A stretch of DNA of 64,000 bases from Marinoscillum sp965229915 (lineage in GTDB: Bacteria > Bacteroidota > Bacteroidia > Cytophagales > Cyclobacteriaceae). The position numbers and the translations under genes were made by a program. The notes below the pieces were generated by a model that worked only from the letters and a program-made list of their open reading frames with translations, did not search any database and was not told the DNA's origin. The stretch is from positions 1,984,001-2,048,000 of the forward strand of contig NZ_CBDDJZ010000001.1 in the NCBI RefSeq assembly GCF_965229915.1, read 5' to 3'. This document shows positions 26,807 to 35,603 of the stretch, piece after piece; within the stretch, counting starts at the first letter, position 1; each line of letters starts with the position of its first letter.

Positions 26807-27899
26807 ATGACATCAGATCAGTTGAAAGACTTGAAGGCGCGTATCACGGCCTTGAGGAGGTATCTTTGACTATGATACCAAGAAGAAAGAAATAGAAGAA
26901 GAAGAATTGGTCACAGCCCAGCCTGATTTTTGGAATGATCCCGAAAAAGCAGAGCAGACCATGAAAGCAATTCGGGCAAAAAAAACCTGGACAGAACATT
27001 TTGAGCAAGTAGAAGCAGCCGTTGAAGAAGCGGAAACCCTGCAAGAATTTCTTGACGAAGGTGAAGGTACTGAAGCAGAAGTCAATCAAGCTTATGAAAA
27101 AGCATTGAATGAAGTGGAGGAGCTGGAGTTTAAGAAAATGCTCTCTGGTGAGGAAGACCAGCTGTCGGCCATGCTACAAATCACTCCCGGTGCTGGCGGA
27201 ACGGAATCCAACGACTGGGCAGGTATCCTCATGCGGATGTACATCATGTGGGGTGAATCAAATGGCTATAAGGTAAAAGAGGTAGATTACCAGGCAGGTG
27301 ATGTAGCGGGTGTGAAATCAGTTACCCTGGAGTTTGAAGGACCTTTGGCTTACGGCTTTTTAAAGTCTGAAAATGGAGTGCATCGGTTGGTGCGAATTTC
27401 ACCATTTGACAGTGGAGGAAGAAGGCATACGTCATTTGCATCCGTATATGTATACCCGGTGGTAGACGATTCAATAGAGATCGATATACACCCCAATGAC
27501 ATAGAGATGCAGACTTCCAGATCAGGTGGTGCCGGTGGTCAGAACGTCAACAAGGTAGAAACCAAGGTTCAACTAACGCACAAACCAACGGGAATCGTGG
27601 TAGTGTGTCAAGTCGAGCGCTCGCAGCTGGCCAACCGAGAGCGAGCCATGCAGATGTTGAAGTCCCAACTCTACCAACTAGAGGTAGAAAAACGGAATTC
27701 AGAACGCGATAAGGTAGAAGCTGGTAAAATGAAGATCGATTTTGGATCCCAAATCCGAAACTATGTCCTTCATCCTTACAAGCTCATCAAAGATGCCCGT
27801 ACAGGCCATGAACGTACTGATGTGCAAAATGTGCTGGATGGAGACATCAATGACTTCATCAAAACGTATCTATTGCACGGTCAGGAAGAAGGGGCTTAA
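26807..27899 (+). CDS. prfB: Peptide chain release factor 2, with programmed +1 frameshift
   Basis: Recognises UAA/UGA stops. Translation starts at ATG 26807 and runs 20 codons to an in-frame TGA at 26867-26869; a +1 shift at CTT-TGA-C continues at GAC 26868 and gives a full-length protein of about 363 residues. The site is canonical: AGGAGG just before TAT CTT TGA C. Main-frame motifs: stop-codon reading SPF in VRISPFDSGGRRHTSF, and the peptidyl-hydrolysis GGQ in SRSGGAGGQNVNKVETKV. Known: at low RF2 the ribosome pauses on UGA and slips, giving autoregulation. The MFS gene follows with no gap. A TATCTTCG at 26763-26770 resembles a -7 box. Confidence 0.95.
26853..26870 (+). promoter_or_regulatory. 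prfB programmed frameshift site
   Basis: TTG AGG AGG TAT CTT TGA C: an SD-like AGGAGG stimulator, slippery CTT, and the UGA C stop context recognised by RF2 itself. The zero frame ends at the TGA; the +1 frame is open to the end of prfB. Confidence 0.95.
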
Positions 27900-29066
27900 A
27901 TGCTGAGGCGCTATTCGAGTCAGTTTTGGCTGCTTTCTTTCAGTTCTTACTTATTCTTCTCCTCCTTTACCATGCTGATACCGGAACTCCCGGCTTATCT
28001 CAGCAGTATGGGTGGAGAGGAATACATCGGCCTGATCATTTCGCTGTTTACTCTAACTGCCGGTATATCGCGACCCTTCAGTGGCAAACTGACCGATCGT
28101 TGGGGACGAATTCCAGTGATGGTGGTTGGAGCAATGGTATCAGCACTCGCTGCCCTACTCTATCCACTTCTTACCACAGTAGCCGGGTTTCTGTTTATAA
28201 GGCTATTTCATGGGTTTTCCACAGGCTTTAAGCCGACAGGTACTTCCGCTTATATTGCCGATTTAGTACCCGCCCACAGACGTGGAGAGGCGCTTGGTAT
28301 CAGCAGTTTCTTCGGATCTGTAGGGATGGCCAGCGGACCAGCTATCGGATCACAGATCTATTTAGCATATGGAATAGACAATCTCTTCTATGTGAGTTCA
28401 GTATTCGCATTTGCCTCGGTGGCCATTCTGTTTGGAATGAAAGAGACACTACTGGAAAGAAGTACATTTAAGATGGAGATGCTTAAGGTGAGCAAGTCGG
28501 ATGTTTTTGAAAAGAGTGTGTTTCCTCCTTCCATCGTCATGATCCTTACGACGCTTTCATTTGGCACGGTGATTACATTAGCACCTGATTTCAGTGACTT
28601 TCTGGGCATTCACAATCGAGGGTTATTTTTCATCGTTTTTACCGGATCGTCTCTTGTGGTGCGGATCATTGGCGGCCAACTTTCGGATCGCTTCGGCAGA
28701 CAAAGTGTGTTGGTCGCCAGTACACTTTTGTTATTCATCAGCATGTTGGTGATTGGTTTTGCCACTTCAAAAGCTCAGTTTTTCATAGGGGCAGTAATCT
28801 TCGGTTTTGGCTATGGCCTAAACTCACCGACGCTATTTGCCTGGACCATCGACTTGAGTCCTGAAACAACCCGAGGCAGAGGGGTGGCTACTTTGTTCAT
28901 TTTTCTAGAGATAGGCATTGGTGTTGGAGCATTGATTTCTGGCACAGTCTACGAGGGGATGAGCGAACGGTTTCCAATCATATTTGGAGTAGCTGGACTT
29001 TTTTCTTTATTTGCTTTTTTTTACATCGTTCGGTTTCGACGAAAACAGTATTCTAAAACGCCATGA
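27900..29066 (+). CDS. MFS transporter
   Basis: 388 residues, 12 predicted membrane helices. MFS signature between helices 2 and 3: RPFSGKLTDRWGRIPVMVVGA; a second copy between helices 8 and 9: RIIGGQLSDRFGRQSVLVAS. FHGFSTGFKPTGTSAYIADLVPAHRRGEALG is the helix 4-5 region seen in drug- and sugar-type exporters. Substrate unknown. Starts directly after the prfB stop and overlaps the YhhN-family gene by 4 bp, so prfB, this gene and the next are probably one operon. Confidence 0.92.
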   Translation: MLRRYSSQFWLLSFSSYLFFSSFTMLIPELPAYLSSMGGEEYIGLIISLFTLTAGISRPFSGKLTDRWGRIPVMVVGAMVSALAALLYPLLTTVAGFLFIRLFHGFSTGFKPTGTSAYIADLVPAHRRGEALGISSFFGSVGMASGPAIGSQIYLAYGIDNLFYVSSVFAFASVAILFGMKETLLERSTFKMEMLKVSKSDVFEKSVFPPSIVMILTTLSFGTVITLAPDFSDFLGIHNRGLFFIVFTGSSLVVRIIGGQLSDRFGRQSVLVASTLLLFISMLVIGFATSKAQFFIGAVIFGFGYGLNSPTLFAWTIDLSPETTRGRGVATLFIFLEIGIGVGALISGTVYEGMSERFPIIFGVAGLFSLFAFFYIVRFRRKQYSKTP

Positions 29067-29719
29067 AACTAGCCACTGCCGTTTACCTGATTGTTGGATT
29101 GATCAACCTGTATGCTCAGTTCATTGGTGATCAGACCATCAATCAGTTCACCAAACCAGTGCTGATGCCTGTCTTGATCTACCTGATATTTCTCAAGGCA
29201 AAAGGGTTTGTCAATCTCCCCAGATTACTACTAGCACTTGCTCTCATCTTCGCCTGGATTGGCGACATGCTACTTCTCAATCAATCCGATGAAATGTTCT
29301 TTCTTGGTGGGCTCGGATCGTTTTTAGTGATGCAGGTTCTCTACTGCGTGGTTTTTTACAAAGCCATGAACAGTTCTCAGCAACCAAAACCAGCACTTTG
29401 GAGTCCATTTCTTGTGTTTTTCATCGTAGTAAGTTGCCTCGCTTACCTCCATGCGGGAGCCATGTGGCTACCGATTACCATCTATGCTATCACCATATTA
29501 TCGATGTTGGTTTTTGCCGTCAACCGAAAAGATCAGACAGATGTTATAAGTTTTAGATTAGCTCTGTTGGGAGCAGCTCTTTTTGTGATTTCGGATTCAC
29601 TTATTGGATTAAACAAATTTATCGTAGAAATCCCCCAGGCATCCTTTCTGATCATGCTCACTTACATCCCAGCACAATACCTCATCATGGCAGGAGTCAT
29701 GAAGTATGACAACAATTAA
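29063..29719 (+). CDS. YhhN-family membrane protein (lysoplasmalogenase-like)
   Basis: 218 residues, eight predicted membrane helices. Family motifs: TKPVLMPVLIYLIF near helix 2 and FAWIGDMLLL in helix 3, with a later acidic FVISDSLIGLNKF. Known: the YhhN/TMEM86 family includes lysoplasmalogenases that hydrolyse the vinyl-ether bond of lysoplasmalogens; activity in this organism is inferred. Translationally coupled to the MFS gene (ATGA). Its stop overlaps the convergent gene's stop by 4 bp (TTAA). Confidence 0.85.
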   Translation: MKLATAVYLIVGLINLYAQFIGDQTINQFTKPVLMPVLIYLIFLKAKGFVNLPRLLLALALIFAWIGDMLLLNQSDEMFFLGGLGSFLVMQVLYCVVFYKAMNSSQQPKPALWSPFLVFFIVVSCLAYLHAGAMWLPITIYAITILSMLVFAVNRKDQTDVISFRLALLGAALFVISDSLIGLNKFIVEIPQASFLIMLTYIPAQYLIMAGVMKYDNN

Positions 29720-30600
29720 TTGTAGTGGAAAGCGACGTTTCCCAAAGAAACATCGATACGGAAGGTAATTAAATCCTGGGCGTCTGCATCATAGTTCATG
29801 TTCACGAACACGTTGCGCTCTACCTCCTCAAATCCATCTACCATTCGGCGACCGCATAGAGGACTATCGCTGAGATAGATAATCATGGGAACGTCCTCTG
29901 ATGGAAGGTAAATATCCAGATTACCTGCACCCACCGAAGCTTCTACCAAACATTTCTCACCAGTAGATTCACTGAAATCCAATAATGCCTTGCCAAACCC
30001 AACATTGGCCATCACGTATTTAGCTTTGGCCAACTCTAAATGTCTGGCTACTACAGAGCCCATATCGGCCTTTACCCAGAAGGTGTCCATGACGATTTTG
30101 TTTGGCTTACGGTCATTGTAATCTACGATGATATCGGCACTGCCAGATCTCACCTTAAAGTTTTGTACTGAAGTTCCAGATAGATCTACATCGGCATTGC
30201 CAAATCCGTAACTCAGATTTAGGCGATAGATTTTTTGCTGATCGAACAGTATTTTCCAATAGTTGTTCTCTTCAGTCTTCTCACGAACCATTGCCATCAG
30301 CAAGCCGTCCCCGAAGTTGGACGAGCGATACTCTTGTAAATCTAAAGCGACATCACAGGTATTATCCTGTATTTTACTCTTGAAAGATGGATTGATCTTG
30401 TTGAGGTCGGGATTGCCATATATAGTCAATGGACCCTCCTCCTGGGAGGATTTGATATAACAGTTACCTGAAGTGGCTTCTAAAGAAAAGTTGACCGTAT
30501 CGAATCTGGCCGTCTCTTTGAGTGTATAAAACTTCTTTAATTGCCCGTAACTGAATGAAAAAAGCAGCCCAAACGCTGCTGTAAATACCAACCGCAACAT
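29716..30600 (-). CDS. Secreted DUF4097-like beta-helix protein
   Basis: 294 residues. Signal peptide about 1-19 (MLRLVFTAAFGLLFSFSYG). The body is built of short alternating beta segments of the putative-adhesin/LiaF-like type: FKVRSGSADIIVDYN, FWVKADMGSVVARHLELA, CLVEASVGAGNLDIYLPS, DVSLGNVAFHYN. This stacked pattern suggests a beta-solenoid. Function unknown. It follows dnaJ on the same strand after 45 bp; its start codon lies inside a perfect inverted repeat, which may limit translation (see the element at 30590-30638). Confidence 0.65.
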   Translation of the reverse strand: MLRLVFTAAFGLLFSFSYGQLKKFYTLKETARFDTVNFSLEATSGNCYIKSSQEEGPLTIYGNPDLNKINPSFKSKIQDNTCDVALDLQEYRSSNFGDGLLMAMVREKTEENNYWKILFDQQKIYRLNLSYGFGNADVDLSGTSVQNFKVRSGSADIIVDYNDRKPNKIVMDTFWVKADMGSVVARHLELAKAKYVMANVGFGKALLDFSESTGEKCLVEASVGAGNLDIYLPSEDVPMIIYLSDSPLCGRRMVDGFEEVERNVFVNMNYDADAQDLITFRIDVSLGNVAFHYN

Positions 30601-30638
30601 GCCTAAAAATACGTAGAAGTATTCATAGTGTTGCGGTT
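30590..30638 (-). promoter_or_regulatory. Inverted repeat that covers the start codon of the post-dnaJ gene
   Basis: AACCGCAACA and TGTTGCGGTT are perfect 10-bp complements separated by 29 bases. On the minus-strand mRNA the 3' arm contains the TG of the ATG start codon at 30600 and the next codons. The loop holds a possible eight-codon leader frame ATG...TAG at 30626-30603. No T tract follows on the minus strand, so terminator function is unlikely; start-site occlusion is more likely. Confidence 0.5.
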
Positions 30639-30645
30639 TTTAGAC

Positions 30646-31770
30646 TTATGCACCAAAAAATTCCTTCATATTCTCGAAGAAACTCTTATCCCCTTTCGAT
30701 GGGTTTGGCTGGAAGTTCTTAGACCCTCTTAAAGATTCCAATGTTTCCTTTTCTTCTTTCGATAGATTCTTTGGTGTCCAGACGTTTACATGGATCAGTT
30801 GATCCCCAGTACCATAGCCTTCGATATCCTTGATACCCTTACCTCTTAGGCGTAGTATTTTACCACTTTGGGTACCAGAATCAATTTTGATTTTCACTTT
30901 GCCATTGATTGTAGGCACCTCCACATCTGTCCCTAAGGCAGCATCCAGGAAACTGATGTGCAGGTCGTAAATGACATTGTTACCATCTCGCTTAAGCGTA
31001 TCATCAGACTGTTCTTCTACCACGATTAGCAAATCGCCTGGGATACCTCCAGCCACTTCGTTTCCCTTACCACTCATGCTTAGCTGCATGCCTTCAGCTA
31101 CACCCGCTGGGATTTTGATGGAAATCACTTCTTCCTGACGCTTCATTCCTGAGCTGTCAGTACCAGGAGCCCGACTATCTACCGTCTGTCCAGTACCACC
31201 ACAGGTAGGACAAGTAGAAGTAGACATCATCTGCCCGAGCATGGTATTCATGACTTTTCGCACCTGCCCCGTACCATTACACGTACTACAGTTGGTGAAC
31301 TTAGTCTCCGGGTCAACGATCAGTCGATTGACCTTGATTTTCTTCTCTACACCATTAGCAATCTCTTGCAGCGTAAGCTTCAACTTGATACGTAGATTGG
31401 TCCCTTTTCGGGTACGTCGACCTCTACCTCCACCGCCTCCAAAGAAGCTATCGAATGGACTGCCACCGCCTCCACCGAAGATGTCACCAAACTGGGAGAA
31501 GATATCATCCATATTCATACCTCCACCGCCGAAGCCTCCAGCTCCGCCAACACCCTGATGTCCAAAACGATCGTATCGCTGACGTTTCTCATCATTGGAG
31601 AGCACTTCATAAGCTTCTGCCGCTTCTTTGAATTTATCCTCCGCTTCTTTATCGTCAGGGTTTTTGTCCGGGTGAAACTTGATGGCAATCTTACGGTATG
31701 CCTTCTTGATTTCGTCTTTTGACGCTCCCTTATCTACTCCTAATATCTCGTAATAGTCTCGCTTAGCCAT
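30646..31770 (-). CDS. dnaJ: Chaperone protein DnaJ with reduced zinc-finger region
   Basis: Hsp40 co-chaperone of DnaK. 374 residues. J-domain 1-70 with HPD in KFHPDKNPDD, a Gly/Phe-rich region at about 74-125 (FGGGGMNMDDIFSQFGDIFG), a central cysteine region, and the two C-terminal substrate domains. Only two CxxCxGxG motifs are present (CSTCNGTG and CPTCGGTG) instead of four, so at most one zinc site can form and the second is missing. The rest is full length, so the gene is intact and the loss looks ancestral, not degenerative. Directly after grpE (1-bp gap). Confidence 0.95.
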   Translation of the reverse strand: MAKRDYYEILGVDKGASKDEIKKAYRKIAIKFHPDKNPDDKEAEDKFKEAAEAYEVLSNDEKRQRYDRFGHQGVGGAGGFGGGGMNMDDIFSQFGDIFGGGGGSPFDSFFGGGGGRGRRTRKGTNLRIKLKLTLQEIANGVEKKIKVNRLIVDPETKFTNCSTCNGTGQVRKVMNTMLGQMMSTSTCPTCGGTGQTVDSRAPGTDSSGMKRQEEVISIKIPAGVAEGMQLSMSGKGNEVAGGIPGDLLIVVEEQSDDTLKRDGNNVIYDLHISFLDAALGTDVEVPTINGKVKIKIDSGTQSGKILRLRGKGIKDIEGYGTGDQLIHVNVWTPKNLSKEEKETLESLRGSKNFQPNPSKGDKSFFENMKEFFGA

Positions 31771-31771
31771 A

Positions 31772-32353
31772 TTATGCTTTTGCTCCTGTTACCACCTTGG
31801 CAAATCGTACCACCTTATCGTTCAGAAAGTATCCATTTTCCACCACATCAACTACTTTCCCAGCCATGTCATCTCCTGCCGGAATCTGGGTGATGGCTTC
31901 ATGAAAATCATCATTGAAATCATCCCCTTTGTTGATGTCCATTTTCTTCAGGCCTTTGGCTTCCAGAACTTTTTTGAATTTGTTATAAATCAAATCCGTG
32001 CCTTCCTGAGCTGGTTTTAGCTCTTCGTTTTCCTCCATGGATTTGAGGGCTCTCTCAAAATCATCTAGCACAGGAACAAGATTCTCAACAAGATCTTTAT
32101 TGGCAGAGCCAATCAAATCAATTTTCTCCTTAGCTGTGCGTCTTCTGAAATTCTCAAATTCGGAATAAAGCCTCAGGTACTTGTCCTTAGCTTCTGTCAC
32201 CTCCGCTTGAAGTTTGGTGATTTCATCCACTTCTTCTTCAGGCTCAGACTCTTCCTGGCTTGTTACCTCCTCTTGAGTTTCCTGATCTATATCTTGTTGA
32301 TCTTTATCTTCTACTTGATCCTTTTCTTCTACTTGATCTTTCTCTTTCTGCAT
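31772..32353 (-). CDS. grpE: Nucleotide exchange factor GrpE
   Basis: Promotes ADP release from DnaK. 193 residues. A long acidic, low-complexity N-terminus (runs of KDQVEEKDQ and EEVTSQEESEPEEE, residues 1-45) precedes the coiled-coil helix and dimer region (LYSEFENFRRRTAKEKIDL, LVENLVPVLDDFERAL) and the beta domain (FNDDFHEAITQIPAGDD, GYFLNDKVVRFAKVVV-like end). It heads the grpE-dnaJ operon; dnaK is not in the window. No CIRCE element was seen upstream. Confidence 0.94.
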   Translation of the reverse strand: MQKEKDQVEEKDQVEDKDQQDIDQETQEEVTSQEESEPEEEVDEITKLQAEVTEAKDKYLRLYSEFENFRRRTAKEKIDLIGSANKDLVENLVPVLDDFERALKSMEENEELKPAQEGTDLIYNKFKKVLEAKGLKKMDINKGDDFNDDFHEAITQIPAGDDMAGKVVDVVENGYFLNDKVVRFAKVVTGAKA

Positions 32354-32452
32354 TGCTTCATTCAGATTTAAAGTCAGGATGCTTTTGACAATTTCTTTGC
32401 CAAAGCAAATTCAACTGACAAGATGTCAGCGATCTATGGACAAACAGGAAAA

Positions 32453-33439
32453 TTAGTCGTTGAGCATGCTCCAGATCTTGTCCTTGAGCTCTTGAATGCC
32501 AAAATTTGTCACACTGGAGATAAACACGTATGGTATGTCGGGTATGTCAGCTTTCATCTCTTCGAGAAGCTCTTCGTCCAGCATGTCAGATTTGGTAATA
32601 GCCAGTAGCCGCTCTTTGTCCAACAACTCCGGATTGTACTTTTGTAGCTCTCCCAGCAAGATTTCATACTCCTCCCTTACACTTTTAGCATCAGTGGGAA
32701 TCATGAACAGGAGCATGGAGTTTCGCTCGATATGCCTTAAAAATCGAATACCCAGACCCTTGCCATCTGCTGCTCCTTCGATAATCCCCGGTATGTCAGC
32801 CATGACAAAAGACCTTTCTTCACGGTACGGAACTACACCAAGGTTAGGCACCAGAGTGGTAAATGGATAATCAGCCACTTCTGGTTTGGCAGCTGAAACT
32901 ACTGAAAGCAAGGTCGACTTTCCAGCGTTTGGAAAACCTACAAGACCTACATCAGCAAGAATTTTCAGTTCGAGAATGACCCATTTTTCTACTCCGGGTA
33001 TACCTGGCTGTGCATATCTAGGTGCCTGATTGGTAGGTGTTTTGTAATGAGAGTTGCCTTGTCCTCCCATACCTCCAGGTAGGAGAATTTGTTCTTCTCC
33101 ATCCTCCATGATTTCTAGCAGGTGTTCGCCCGTTTCAGCATCCTTGGCTACTGTCCCTATGGGCACTTCCAGAATGATATCTTCAGCATCCTGGCCAAAT
33201 CGATTCCCTCCTTCACCATTTCCTCCATTATCAGCCTTGATATGCTTGCGGTATTTGAGGTGGATGAGGGTCCACATTTGTTTGTTCCCTCTCAATATGA
33301 TATGGCCTCCTCTGCCTCCATCTCCTCCATCTGGCCCTCCTTTGGGGACAAACTTCTCCCTTCTGAAGTGCACAGAACCAGCGCCTCCATTTCCAGACTT
33401 ACCGTAAAGCTTAACGTAATCTATAAAGTTCGATTCCAT
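32453..33439 (-). CDS. obg: GTPase ObgE/CgtA
   Basis: Ribosome-associated GTPase involved in 50S maturation and stress response. 328 residues. N-terminal Obg glycine-rich domain (GSVHFRREKFVPKGGPDGGD, GGQGNSHYKTPTNQAPR), then the G domain: G1 GFPNAGKSTLL, G2/G3 PFTTLVPNLGVV and DIPGIIEGAADGKGLG, NKxD-like TKSD, and ISS. No extra C-terminal OCT domain. Its ATG overlaps the adk stop by one base. Last gene of the peptidase-hpt-adk-obg operon. Confidence 0.95.
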   Translation of the reverse strand: MESNFIDYVKLYGKSGNGGAGSVHFRREKFVPKGGPDGGDGGRGGHIILRGNKQMWTLIHLKYRKHIKADNGGNGEGGNRFGQDAEDIILEVPIGTVAKDAETGEHLLEIMEDGEEQILLPGGMGGQGNSHYKTPTNQAPRYAQPGIPGVEKWVILELKILADVGLVGFPNAGKSTLLSVVSAAKPEVADYPFTTLVPNLGVVPYREERSFVMADIPGIIEGAADGKGLGIRFLRHIERNSMLLFMIPTDAKSVREEYEILLGELQKYNPELLDKERLLAITKSDMLDEELLEEMKADIPDIPYVFISSVTNFGIQELKDKIWSMLND

Positions 33440-34014
33440 CAGGAAACGTGCTTGTTCAGCACTTCAGCTATTGAAGCAGATATGTTCTCTATTGCACCGA
33501 TACCATTCACGGTACTCAGTCTGTTTTGGTGTTTGTAGTAAGGCAATACATGGATGGTTTTATTAAAATACTCCTGGATCCTTCGCTCCAGCTTATCATC
33601 TGCATCGTCAGCACGTCCTTCCAGTTCTTTTCTTTTGGCAATTCTCGATCGAACTTCCTCTTCTGTAACGTCCAACTCCACCACCGCATGTATTTCAGTG
33701 CCAAGCGACTTCATCAATTCATCCAAAGCCTCTGCCTGAGGCACTGTTCTTGGGAATCCATCGAAAAGAAATCCGCTTGCCTGGGGATTTTTCTCTACTT
33801 CTTCACGCAGCATAGCAATGGTGATATCATCAGACACCAGCTCACCACTATTCATGATCTCCTTCACCTTCAGCCCTAATGGCGTATCATTCTTTGTGTG
33901 CCATCTGAAAAGATCTCCTGTTGAGATATGAACAACGTTGTACTTATCGATAATCTTTTCACTTTGTGTACCCTTACCTGCACCTGGAGGGCCGAATATT
34001 ACAATATTTAACAT
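33439..34014 (-). CDS. adk: Adenylate kinase
   Basis: Catalyses AMP + ATP to 2 ADP. 191 residues, the short form with a small LID. P-loop FGPPGAGKGTQSEKI, AMP-binding STGDLFRWH, GFLFDGFPRTVPQAEAL, and RIAKRKELEGRADD in the LID region, without zinc-binding cysteines. Located between hpt (51 bp upstream) and obg (1-bp overlap) on the same strand. Confidence 0.95.
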   Translation of the reverse strand: MLNIVIFGPPGAGKGTQSEKIIDKYNVVHISTGDLFRWHTKNDTPLGLKVKEIMNSGELVSDDITIAMLREEVEKNPQASGFLFDGFPRTVPQAEALDELMKSLGTEIHAVVELDVTEEEVRSRIAKRKELEGRADDADDKLERRIQEYFNKTIHVLPYYKHQNRLSTVNGIGAIENISASIAEVLNKHVS

Positions 34015-34065
34015 ACCTTTTGCTTAATTCTGAACTAAATATAGTGATTCTGTTTTTATCGGATT

Positions 34066-34602
34066 TTAGTCGGTAGCGGCGTAAATATCAGGCAATTGAC
34101 GTCCCTGACCATCATAATCCATCCCAAATCCGACTACAAATTTATTTGGAATTGCCAGACCTTGATAACGAACCGGAAATTTGTCTTGAAAAACGTCTGG
34201 TTTAATCAGCAATGTGGCTATCTCTACAGATGCTGGGCTATGAGATTCAATGAGGTCCATAATATACTGAAGTGTATGTCCCGTATCCACAATATCCTCT
34301 ACCACCAACACGTGTTTTCCTTGAAGAGATGTAGTAAGACCTAGTAGTTTCTTGACCTCCCCAGAACTGCTCTGACCTTCATAAGACTTCAATTTGACCA
34401 GTTCTAAGGAGATATTCAAGTTTAGTCTTTTCAGTAAACTAGACAGCACCATGAATGCTCCATCTAACACACCAACCACACAGACTTCCTTGCCGAGATA
34501 GTCCTGATTGATTTGCTCAGCCATAGCCTTAATACTCTGCTTGATCTCTTTTTTAGGAATCAACAAGTCGAACTCTTTATCGTGCAGTGTGACAGAGCTC
34601 AT
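34066..34602 (-). CDS. hpt: Hypoxanthine phosphoribosyltransferase
   Basis: Purine salvage enzyme that makes IMP/GMP from hypoxanthine/guanine and PRPP. 178 residues. PRPP-binding motif VLVVEDIVDTGHTLQYI, the N-terminal VVGVLDGAFMVLSSLLKRL loop, and the C-terminal purine-site FVVGFGMDYDGQGRQLPDIY. Its ATG overlaps the stop of the upstream peptidase gene by 4 bp, so translation is coupled. Confidence 0.94.
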   Translation of the reverse strand: MSSVTLHDKEFDLLIPKKEIKQSIKAMAEQINQDYLGKEVCVVGVLDGAFMVLSSLLKRLNLNISLELVKLKSYEGQSSSGEVKKLLGLTTSLQGKHVLVVEDIVDTGHTLQYIMDLIESHSPASVEIATLLIKPDVFQDKFPVRYQGLAIPNKFVVGFGMDYDGQGRQLPDIYAATD

Positions 34603-35513
34603 AAGTGTTCCATTAAAAACTTGTAAAGAGAGATCATTGCCACCAGATCCTTGATATGCACGCGCTCATTTGGTGAATGTACATTGTCTTCCGGCGCACC
34701 TATGAACACCCAATCAATGGGATATGGTGAGTGGTGTACCTCACGGCCATCACTCGATCCGCCACCCTCTACTTCTAGCTGATAACTCACTCCAGACTCA
34801 TCAGCCAAAGCCAGAATACGGTCAAGGAATTTCTTTCGTGGGATGTTTTTATCCCGAAGGGAGATTGCCACACCCTTGCCATGCTCTACTCCCTCAGTAA
34901 CCCAGGTAATATCTGAAATGAGCGCTTGCTTCACTGAAGGATGATTTTCATGGATGTAACGTGTCAGCATGGGTACCGAACCTCCTCCGTGCTCCTCAAA
35001 AGAGCTGAACACTATCATCCCATCTTCCAAGGTCTCCGCCACCTTCAATGCATTGTAGATCCCCAGTCGGTTGTCCATATAGGGGCCTTCTATAAACTCC
35101 GCATTCGCTTTGAGGTTAGGCTTCCAGGTAAGTGTAGTACCGGTCTCAATAGCCCGGGGAAAATCATAAAACAACTGATGCTCTTCATCTACTCTGAGTC
35201 GTGCATCTATAAATCCCATACCATCACGACCAACCAATTCATAACCAGTCTCTGCATGAGGACCTCCTATCGGCACCAATTGATCCTGATACCTCACGGT
35301 GAAACCAATGGTATCCATGTGGGCAAATATGGCCGTACGAGGCTCACCAAAGACAAGAATCAAGTTGTCCTGCAGGTCTCCACCATAAACCAGCTTTGGC
35401 TTGACACTCCATTCCGGACTACTTTTTTTGACATAGTCGATGAGGAAGTCGCGCATTAGGAACTCACTTCCAGATGGAGATGGGATATCTATAAGGTTTT
35501 CGAGTAATTTCAT
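34599..35513 (-). CDS. M42/M20-type metallo-aminopeptidase
   Basis: 304 residues from the ATG at 35513 (MKLLENLIDIPSPSGSEFLM); the frame is open 12 codons further upstream to a non-ATG start. Metal and catalytic residues visible: His and Asp in IFAHMDTIGFTV, Asp in GPYMDNRLGIYNAL, Glu pair in SSFEEHGGGSV, Asp in LISDITWV, and the late His in EDNVHSPNERVHIKDLV. This is a cocatalytic-zinc peptidase pattern. First gene of the operon with hpt, adk and obg. A TATCTTTG -7 match lies at 35527-35534, just before the start. Substrate unknown. Confidence 0.82.
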   Translation of the reverse strand: MKLLENLIDIPSPSGSEFLMRDFLIDYVKKSSPEWSVKPKLVYGGDLQDNLILVFGEPRTAIFAHMDTIGFTVRYQDQLVPIGGPHAETGYELVGRDGMGFIDARLRVDEEHQLFYDFPRAIETGTTLTWKPNLKANAEFIEGPYMDNRLGIYNALKVAETLEDGMIVFSSFEEHGGGSVPMLTRYIHENHPSVKQALISDITWVTEGVEHGKGVAISLRDKNIPRKKFLDRILALADESGVSYQLEVEGGGSSDGREVHHSPYPIDWVFIGAPEDNVHSPNERVHIKDLVAMISLYKFLMEHL

Positions 35514-35603
35514 TACAAAAAGGGCACAAAGATAACCCGAGCACGACACCTCCGCTCATTATTTTCGTATAAATTCACACCCTCATTTTGAGATTGACTA
35601 TTC

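Noticed and set aside
26844..27089. Phe/Cys-rich minus-strand open frames
   Set aside because: Antisense of the Glu/Lys-rich N-terminal part of prfB; no start signal or neighbour support.
31241..31558. Pro-rich plus-strand open frame of 105 codons
   Set aside because: It is the antisense of the Gly/Phe-rich and cysteine regions of dnaJ; the proline runs come from GGN codons read backwards.
32415..32429. CTGACA-aga-TGTCAG hairpin after obg
   Set aside because: Only a 6-bp stem with a 3-nt loop and no T tract; not called as terminator.
33054..33407. Pro/Ser-rich plus-strand frame opposite obg
   Set aside because: Shadow of the Gly-rich Obg domain.
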